Source: Microglena sp. YARC
Lineage: Eukaryota > Chlorophyta > Chlorophyceae > Chlamydomonadales > Chlamydomonadaceae
NCBI GenBank assembly: GCA_022414725.1
Contig: CM039463.1
Location: 85,823,711 to 85,887,710, forward strand
Length of the DNA: 64,000 nt
Direction of reading: 5' to 3'
The position numbers and the translations under genes are program-made. The notes beneath the pieces were generated by a model. That model searched no databases and was not told where the DNA came from. It worked only from the letters and a program-made list of their open reading frames with translations. Shown here in pieces: positions 1 through 9,800 of the stretch (position 1 is the stretch's first letter; each line of letters starts with the position of its first letter).

Positions 1-19
1 ATGTATTAAATGCGATGTG

Positions 20-1404
20 GCGGAGTCTGGTCTATAAAGATTGCCTGTGGCTTTGCACCTCCCGCCGACTGAAGGGCGCATACTCCCTCGTTCTAAGTAG
101 GAAAGGCTCCGTCACACCACATCTAATCCTTCAAGTCTAGGGCTAGTGTCGGAAGACCCCACCCCTTTGAGGCAAAAACTTATCCACTTCCACTCCCACC
201 CCCACCCCCACCCCCACTCCCTTTCCCACCCCCACTCCCACCCCTACTCCCACCTCCACCCCCCCTCGCATCCAAACTCCCAACCCCATCCAAACCTCCA
301 AACCCCACTCCAACTTCCACTCTCACTCCCCAACCCCCAATCCAACGCCCACTCTCACTCCCACTTGTCATCCGCAGATTTCTTATCTACGCCCGCTGAA
401 GATTCAGGTGAGGATGCCTGTGCCTTGTTCTAGCCTCAACGTGATATATTATATACTCCCACCTGTCTTAAGTAGTTAATCCAGGGCTTTAAGTCCCTGA
501 TCGGAATCCTTTGCCTTGTACTAGCCTCAATGTGAGATATTGAATGACCCACCTGTCTTCTGTAGTTAATCCAGGACCAGGAGTCCTGGATCAGAACCCT
601 TCGCCTTGGACTAGCCTAAATGTGATGTATTAATATCCTTCCGCCTGCATGAAATCATTAATCCAGGACCTCGAGTTCCTGATCGGAATCTTGTGCCCTG
701 TGCTAGCCTAAATGTGATATATTAATATTCTTCCGCCTGCATAAAGTCATTAATCCAGGACCGCGAGTCCCTGATCAGAATCCTGTGCCCTGTGCTAGCC
801 TAAATGTGATATATTACATCCTCCCCCTGCCAGAAGTAGTTGCTCCAGGAATGCGTGTTCCTGATTGAAATTCTGATGTGTGCGGCTTGTGCTAGCCTTT
901 TGTTTTGACAATGGGGATGTTCGCCCAAAGGATGGGTCTGGTCTATTGAGATTGGCTGTGGCTTTGCACCTCCCGCTGAAGGAAGGTCGCATACTCCCTC
1001 GTTCTGAGTGGGAAAGGCTCCGTCACAGCACATCTAATCATTCGAGTCTAGGGCTAGTGTCATAAGACCCACCCTTTGAGGCGAAAATCCTCCCCTCCCA
1101 CTTCCCACCCACTCCCACCCCCACTCCCACTCCACTCCCCACTCCCACTCCCACTCCCACTCCACTCCCACTCCCACTCCCACTCCCACTCCCACTCCCA
1201 CTCCCACTCCCACTCCCACTCCCACTCCCACTCCCACTCCCACTCCCACTTCCCACTCCCCACTCCCACTCCCACTCCCACTCCCACTCCACTCCCACTC
1301 CACACCCACACCCACACCCATACCCATACCCATACCCATACCTACCCTACTCCCACTCCCACTCCCACTCCCACTCCCACTCCCACACCCACACCCACAC
1401 CCAC

Positions 1405-1451
<47 letters not shown>

Positions 1452-1574
1452 CCCTACTTCCACTCCCACTCCCACCCCCACTCCCATCCAACCTGCCAAC
1501 TTCCACACCCACTCTCTCTCTCACTTGTCATCCGCAGATCCCCTCCCTACGCCCGCTAAAAATGCAGGTGAGGA
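20..1574. repeat. Segmental duplication with CCCACT arrays and a possible 30-nt microexon
   Basis: Two diverged copies of one block (about 20-412 and 930-1574) share a head containing CTTTGCACCTCCCGC and CATACTCCCTCGTTCT, then a pyrimidine array of CCCACT/CCCACA units (182-372; 1098-1525), then CATCCGCAG, 30 nt, and GTGAGGATG. The 30-nt pieces (375-404 and 1535-1564, approximate) are open in one frame ([10 protein letters not shown] and [10 protein letters not shown]) and have splice-like borders on both sides. They could be a duplicated microexon, but nothing proves they are expressed. ORFs across the arrays are low-complexity and not credible genes. Confidence 0.6.
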
Positions 1575-2060
1575 TGTCTGTGCCTTGTTCTAGCCTAAAT
1601 GTGATATATTATATCCTCCCAACTTCCTTCAGTAGTTAATCCAGGACTGCGAGTCCCTGATCAGAACCAATACTTTGTACTTTTCAATGTGATATGGTAT
1701 ATCCACCCACCTGTCTGAAGTAGTTAATCCAGGACTGGGAGTCCCTGATGAGAATCATGTGCCTTGTACTAGCCTCAATATGATATATTATATCCTCCCA
1801 CAGCCTCCCACCTGCCTGAAGTAGTTAATCCAGGACTGCGAGTCCCTGATCAAAATTCTGTGCCTTGTACTTTTCAATGTGATATATTATATCTTCCCAC
1901 CTTTCTTAAGTAGTTAATCCAGTACCAGGAGTCCCTGATCGGAATCCTGTGCCTTGTGCAGCCTCAATATGATATATTATATCCTCCCACCTGTCTTCAG
2001 TTGTTAATCTAGGACTGCGAGTCCCCTATCAAAATCCTGTGCCTTGTACAACCTCAATGT
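425..2060. repeat. Tandem array of about 90-bp units, interrupted by the duplicated block
   Basis: Units contain TAGTTAATCCAGGAC, GAGTCCCTGATC, CCTTGTACTAGCCTC and GTGATATATTATATCCTCCC. About five copies lie at 425-850 and six at 1575-2060. Units are diverged and differ in length, so no frame stays open. No gene is seen. Confidence 0.75.
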
Positions 2061-2289
2061 GGTATATGATATCCTTCCTCCAATCACATCTAATTGTTCG
2101 AGTTTAGGTCTAGCTTAGGGAGACCCACTCTTTCAGGCAAATATACTCCTTGGAAAAAAAACAGGTTATCTGTCCCCATCACCCTCCTTGAAAATAAAAA
2201 GTAAAATCCTGGTTATATGTCCCCATCCTGCAACCGATCTTTCTATCTGAAGCCCCTATCATCCCCCCCCCAAACATTTGCATGTATGG

Positions 2290-2530
2290 CAACTGCTCTC
2301 TTGTGGACTGGAAGTGAATGAAGCATGCCCGGTAAGGTCGTTTTTGTATTTAATTGAATTTTATTCTTTGGAATCAAAGTTTTTTCTAATTTTGGTAGGG
2401 TCATTGTTGAATTGGAGGGAGTCTTGTGAAGTGAATGAAGCATGCCTGGTAAGGTCTTTATATAACATATTTCATTTTTTGCATAACATTTAAAAACAAA
2501 AATCGCCAAGGTCTGGTAAGGTCGTTATTT
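2290..2530 (+). repeat. Three short repeats ending in a donor-like GGTAAGGTC
   Basis: GTGAATGAAGCATGCCCGG plus TAAGGTC occurs near 2310, 2430 and, degenerate, 2505. This resembles the donor-straddling duplications found in confirmed genes further along, but no exon can be assigned here. The rest of 2530-3830 holds only dispersed-repeat fragments and AT-rich sequence. Confidence 0.35.
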
Positions 2531-3831
2531 AATTGAAGGAAGTCGTTTTTTTAGTTGTGAAAAGAATTTCAGCCCAGGAGGTGGTTATCCCAACATAAAC
2601 CAGTGACAGGATTTGTTAAATGAAGCTGGTATTGGGAATTGAGGTTGTTGCCCTTCTCTTGTATGCCATTTTGAATTGAGTTTTGTTTTGTAATTGAGGT
2701 TGTCCTTATCATATGTACATTTTTTTTTTTTTAAGTTGAGGTTATTGTCCTTATCATGTGTGCATGGAACGAAAGTTGTTGTTCTCATCATGTAAGCATT
2801 TTGGCACACAATGTTTTGGGGTTCAATTCATCAGTGTTGAGAAATTAAGCGACTTGGTGCGATCCCAGCACAACGCGCTGCCCCCCGACCCACCAGGAGC
2901 ACCATGCGCGGAGCCCGGGGGGTTCGGATGGGCCATTTCTGACTAATTTAGTCAAACCCATACGACGCCATACAGGGACGGAATTGCGACGGAATGGTGG
3001 GGCGTCGTTGAACAAAAAACAGTGCCATACATGTATCAAGTTGGCTGTGCTCCAGACTTAATTTGATGTTGTCTGATTGGTGGGTTTGTACCAGCGGCAA
3101 AACACACCCTGAAAACGCAATGCAATCATCCATGTTGCTAATTTCGTGGTGATGGTGGCGTTGTTGTTGATGGTGGTGTTATAATGGTTCCTCGTTTAAT
3201 GGTATTCTTGCTCGCCATGCCATTAACTTCGACCAATGGCAATCTAGTTAGTGTTTTGACTAGCTATATTGTTATTGCATTATATTGTTATTGTATTTGA
3301 TTGGAATTGTATTATATTGTTATTATTACAATTGTATTGTTAATATTGCTATTATTGGTATGTATTATAAAATCGCTATTATATAGTTATTGGCCTATTA
3401 TATTGTTTTGCTGCTTTTGTCTACCTAGGTACGTAGGTAAGGGTGTGTACTCCCTCGTTAGAAGTAGGAGTGAATCCGCCAATTGCATATAATTCTTTGA
3501 GTCTAGGGATAGCTTAGGGAGACCAACCCTTTAAGACGGCAATCCTCCTTGTAAAAACAAAACTCCATTATGGTGGTTGGCACCAGTGCAAGCAAACAGT
3601 CTGGCCCCTTCAACCTCACGCCTCGTAATAGCTTACTTTTTATAAATGAATTATTGTTATTTTTTAATTAATTTATTAGTTCATAAAAAAACTTCAACTC
3701 TGGGCTGGCCCCCTCAACCTCTCGCATTGCAATAAGGCTTACTATTTATTCATGTGTTGATTTTTATGTATTTATTCATTAATTTTAAACTCCAACTTTG
3801 ACCTCTATTTCATTTCACTGCACTTCTACAG

Positions 3832-6800
3832 TCTCCTACTGGGTGCTGTGTACTGCCTAATAAGTACCGCCTGCTGGATGCGGCCCAAAATGGAAATGTG
3901 GCATGCCTTAATGCTCTTCTGGATTCAGGAGTAGACGTCGACACTACTGGTTCTGTAAGTGTGTGTGTGTTTGTATGCGTGTGTGTGCGTGTGTGTGTGC
4001 ATTTGCTCCAGGAGTAGAAGTCGACACTACTGGTTCTGTAAGTGTGTGTGTGTTTGTATGCGTGTGTGTGCGTGTTTGTGTGCATTTGCTTCAGGAGTAG
4101 AAGTCGACACTACTGGTTCTGTAAGTGTGTGTGTGTTTGTATGCGTGTGTGTGCGTGTGTGTGTGCATTTGCTTCAGGAGTAGAAGTCGACACTACTGGT
4201 TCTGTAAGTGTGCGCGTGTTTGTATGCGTGTGTGTGCGTGTGTGTGTGCATTTGCTTCAGGAGTAGAAGTCGACACTACTGGTTCTGTAAGTGTGTGTGT
4301 GTGTGTGTGTGCATTTGCTTCAGGAGTACAAGTCGAAACTACTGGTTCTGTAAGTCACAAATTCCATTGATTAAAATTACTGATAACGCCTGGTGGGGTG
4401 TGGTATTGAGGGAGCCCTGTCTTACAGCGGTAGAGAACGGGCTGCTACGTTACCTGTACAGTGCTACCATGGCGGTTGACAAGGACCGCGAACAATAGAG
4501 CGCACCCGTAGGGATTCGAACCCCGCACCTTCTTGTTTCATCGAGCTCTACTGCTGAGCCATTCGTCAAAACTGGATCATTTCCATTGATTTGACACTCA
4601 CGGTCGTAAGTTCTACTGATAATGGGCATGTGATTTTTTATTTTTTATGGAAGGAATTTCACCCGCAGGAGGTGGTTCTCCCGACACAAACCAGTGGCAC
4701 TTAGGATTCAGTTTGAATGGTGTTGCCACTCCTACAAAAGAGTAAGCGCACTTACTGTATGTATGTATGAATGTTGTTTGTGCCACCCCTTGGGGATGTT
4801 GTAGGATCTGTGTGTCAGTCTAGTCCCCCTAAGCCTCCTACACCCTGGTTGACACCTCTTGTAGTAGCTAACACAGCCATTCGGCTACTCTCGCGTGAGC
4901 TTTTCTTGCCGAGACACACCCTGTACACGTATTTTACGTTTGATGACCTACCTTTCGAGAATCAAGATCTTCTACAGCGGTCTCCTGGAGTTCTTGGTTG
5001 GTTGTGTTTGCATTTGCATTTGCACGTGCATTGGCACTTGCATGATGACTCAGCACCAACCCGAGGACACGTGGGGCATTATCCGTAAGGCCATTGTCTG
5101 TTGGTGAACCGTTACCCTACATCTGCAAACAACACTTTCAGACCTTATTGATACGAGCACCTTGGGCACCCACCCGCTTTGTTCATTCTGCTTGTTGCAC
5201 TGCCAGATCTTGCTTGCATCCTACTACCTAAATGTATGTTGTTCCAGTCCAGAGGTAGGCCAAATAGGCTTGCCCAACCATGACAGGAGGGGCTAAAAAC
5301 AAAAAAGCAGTGACGAATTGAACCCCAAACAATTGTTTTACTGACGGGGGCCCTGATTTCGTGCTACAGTGAAATGCATGCAATCAGCGAGGTTAAACCG
5401 CGTGTTCAGTAGGCATTGTCACAAAAATTGGTAAACGAAAAAGCATTTATTGATTTTAGGGGATGAAGAGGATAATGGACATGTGGATGCCTTTAATGCG
5501 TTGTTGGACTGCAGAACCAGCACCTTATGCACTGATAGCTGTATGTATGTATGTTACAGTCCAGGGGCAGGCCAAATAGGCTAAAGGGACTTGCCCAACC
5601 GTGACAGGAGGGGTTCAACGAAAAATAACTTATTGATTTTGGGGGATGATGAGGATAATGGGCATGTGGGCGCCTTGGATGCGTTGTTGGACTGCAGAAC
5701 CAAGACCTCAGGCACTGATAATTGTATGTATGTATGTTACAGTCCAGGGGTAGGCCAAATAGGCTAAAGAGACTTGCCCAACCGTGACAGGAGGGGTTCA
5801 ACGAAAAATAACTTATTGATTTTGGGGGATGATGAGGATGATGGGCATGTGGGCGCCTTGAATGCGTTGTTGGACTGCAGAACCAAGACCTCAGGCACTG
5901 ATAATTGTATGTATGTATGTTCCAGTCCAGGGGTAGGCCAAATAGGCTAAAGAGACTTGCCCAACCGTGACAGGAGGGGTTCAACAAAAAATAACTTATT
6001 GATTTTGGGGGATGATGAGGATGATGGGCATGTGGGCGCCTTGAATGCGTTGTTGGACTGCAGAACCAAGACCTCAGGCACTGATAATTGTATGTATGTA
6101 TGTATGTTACAGTCCAGGGGTAGGCCAAATAGGCTAAATGGACTTGCCCAACCGTGACAGGAGGGGTTAAACGAAAAAGCACGTATTGATTTTGGGGGAT
6201 GATGAGCATAATGGACATGTGGATGCCTTGAATATCTTGAAGGACAGGAGACCCAACAACTCAGACACTGATCATTGTAAGATCCAATTAGGCTTGTTTG
6301 ACCTGCTCCCTGTTATATAATGGGAGGGTTGGCTGGCTGTGCTGCTGTCCTGTCTCGGCAATGATTTGCTGAGTTTATGTAACGAACCCTCTCTCTCTCT
6401 CTTGACCTGAGTGCGGGGGCGAATGGATCACATTTGGGGCTACGCGTAGCAGCTTCTTGGCAGTTCCTTTCCCCAAGCCTTGACCTGAGTGCGGGGGCGA
6501 ATGGATCACATTTGGAGCAACGCGTAGCAGCTTCTAGGCAGCTCCTTCCCCCCAGCCTTGACCTGAGTGCGGGGGCGAATGGATCACATTTGGGGCTACG
6601 CATAGCAGCTTCTTGGCAGTTCCTTTCCCCCAGCCTTGACCTGAGTGCGGGGGCGAATGGATCTCATTTGGGGCTACGAGAAGCAGCTTCTTGGCAGCTC
6701 CTTGCCCCCAGCCTTGACCTGAGTGCGGGGGCGAATGGATCACATTTGGGGCTACGCGTAGCAGCTTCTAGGCAGCTCCTTCCCCCCAGCCTTGGGCCAA

Positions 6801-9800
6801 ACCTGAAACTAGCTAGTTTGTCCTCAACCTGACATGGTGGTCATTCCAATGCAGCTGGAAGCTTTGGGCTTTACCCAGTGTCTAGCTGATGGAGCTGGTA
6901 GGAAGCTACCCTACGTAGCCCCCACAAATAAACACAGTAGCTGTGAGTGGGGGAGAATCGGTCACAGAAGACCAAGCCCTAAACCCTATACCCAAATGCA
7001 TGATTTCCCCGGGATCATTTTTTCGAATCTGAAAGTGTTTTTTCTAGTTATTTGTTTTAGGCCTCCTCCAGGGACAGTTATTTATAGCTTTTATAGCCTT
7101 ATATAGCTTTTTACGGCTGAAAAATATAGCGATAATTGCACCCAAAAGGGGGCAAAACTAGCGATCGCTATATATAGCGGGAGAAATCATCCCTGGATTT
7201 CCCCCAGTCAGTGTGATTAGCCAACACAGAAAAACAACACAAATTTCAGTCCAAAACCCTAAGGTAGGTCAACCTGACGTGTGGTCATTTATACATTTAA
7301 TGCAAGTCACCCAGATGTATCGAATCACTTGCTTGCTCAAACATTGGAGAATAATTTTCACTTGCAGGTGTGCCCTTGTAATCAATGCTTTTGTTGTTGT
7401 TTTCAGTTTCTTTAATGAGGTAATCAGTTTTTTTGTTATCATTATTGTTCTTGTAATCTGTGTTACTTAAGTGAGGTATCAATGTGGTGACAACTACCAT
7501 CTCACATGCTGTCGTACCACTGCTTACTCCTCAGCTTGGTTTCACACCCCTCCATGAGGCGGCATTCTATGGGCGCGTGGACGCCTTGAATGCGCTGCTG
7601 GACAGGGGAGCGAATACTGAATCCACTGATGATGTGAGTGCCCATAGGGTTTAGAGTTTAGGGTTTAGGGATGGACAGGGAAGCTAAAACTGAATCCACT
7701 GATGATGTGAGTGCCCATAGGGTTTAGGGTTCAGGGTTTATGGTTTAGGGATGGACAGGGGAGCTAAAACTGAATCCACTGATGATGTGAGTGCCCATAG
7801 GGTTTAGGGTTCAGGGTTTAGGGTTGAGGGCTGGACAGGGGAGCTAATACTGAATCCACTGATGATGTGAGTGTCCATAGGGTTTAGGGTTCAGGGTTTA
7901 GGGTTTAGGGCTGGACAGGGGAGCTAACACTGAATCCACTGATGATGTGAGTGTCCATATGGTTTAGGGTTTAGGGATTAGGGTTTAGGGATGGACAGGG
8001 GAGCTAACACTGAATCCACTGATGATGTGAGTGTCCATATGGTTTAGGGTTTAGGGATTAGGGTTTAGGGCTGGACAGGGGAGCTAACACTGAATCCACT
8101 GATGATGTGAGTGTCCATGGGCCTTAAGGTTTAGGTTTTTCTGCTGGACAGGGGAGCTAACACTGAATCCACTGATGACGTGAGTGCCCATCAGACTTGT
8201 TTCACCAATCTACACATACATTGCACACCCACGTTAAACACGTGACAGATGTTACACCCCCACATTACTCATGTTACACGTTCCACATCCATATTACACA
8301 CGTTACATGTTACATCTGTTACACCTGTCACATATTGCACACCCACATTACTCATGTTGCAAGTTGCACCTGTTACACGTTGCACACCCACATAACTCAT
8401 GTTACGCGTTGCACACCCATGTTACACACAAGCTAAGATAGCAAAAACCTCCGTATACAGGAAGTAACAAAAAAATGACTTAAATGAAGTAGCAATTTGG
8501 TGACGACTTCCAGCTAACAGCCCTTAGGCCGACTTCTCCCATGTGTGCATGTTTTCATATTCTCATGTTTTCATGTGTGCATGTTTTCATGTGTGTGTGT
8601 GTGTGCATGTGCATGTGTGCTTGTTTGCATGTGTGTACCTGGACGACCAAGGACTTCCAGCTAACATCCCTTAGGCTAGCACCTCCCGCCGACCTAAGGC
8701 CGCCTACTCCCTCGTTCTGAGTAGGACAGGATCAACCACATCACATACAATTATTCCAGTGTAGGGCTAGTGCAGGGAGTAACATCCTTTGAGGCGAAAA
8801 TCCTTTTTGCAAAAAACACAAATGTGTTTCTTTTAAGTGAAGTAGTGTTTCAGTGACGATTTCCATAGCCGAAACGCTGGAGCCTGATGAAGCTTGACCC
8901 ACTTATAAAAAAAGAGCGAGAGAAATACTGTAGTATGCCTGCTACTTTCCAGTCAATACTCCTTCCCCTTGTATGATGAAAGGATAGTATATGATATCAT
9001 ATTGCCGTTCCCTTTAAATACATGTCTAACAATACCCGGGTGACTGTCTGACATGCTCGCATACCACTCCCCAGGATGGTGCTACACCCCTCCTTTGGGC
9101 GGCTCGCAAAGGAAATGTGGACGCTTTGAATGTGTTGCTGAACAGGGGATCCAACGTCGATGCCACTGATCAGGTGAGCGCCCATCAGACGTGTTTCACC
9201 TATCTAAGTGATGATAACGATGATGATGATGATGATGATGATGATGACGACGACGACAACATATATTGTATTGAGGGGAGGAAGGGATGTCTGGGGAAGA
9301 ATGGATCACTGAGTAACAAACTGAGAGGAAGAGACATACCACTGCACCTACCATCTGTAACAGATGACCAATAGGTGCATTGGCAGAGTAGTATGGCTCT
9401 TCCTGTCACAAACCCTAGACCCCAAAGCATGCTTGTCCCTATATACTAATCTAAAAAGAACCCTAGCAGAACCCTAAACCCCCAAGCATGCTTGCCCCTA
9501 GATATACTCTACCAAAATAATCTACCAAATACTCTACCAAAGCACCTTCCATCTGTAAAAGAAGATTGCTAGGTGCATTTGTACAGTAGTGTGGCTCTTC
9601 CTGTCACGAACCCTAGACCCCAAAGCATGCTTGTCCCTAGTCAGTGTGATCAGCCGCCAAGAAAACTGAGGACTGAAAACCGCGCATCCCAACTGTATGT
9701 ATGTATGTATGTATGTTACAGTCCAGAGGTAGGCCAAATAGGGGAAATGGACTTGTCAAACCGTGACAGAGAGGACTAAGAAGAAAAAGCATTAACGAAC

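Noticed and set aside
5493..6218. 241-codon minus ORF with repeated [17 protein letters not shown]
   Set aside because: Antisense of the 187-bp ankyrin/repeat C array, kept open by repetition; repeat C recurs elsewhere as non-coding sequence.
6434..6832. 132-codon plus ORF with [20 protein letters not shown] repeats
   Set aside because: The 78-bp period is a multiple of three, so the frame stays open; the sequence is the end of a dispersed inverted-repeat element.
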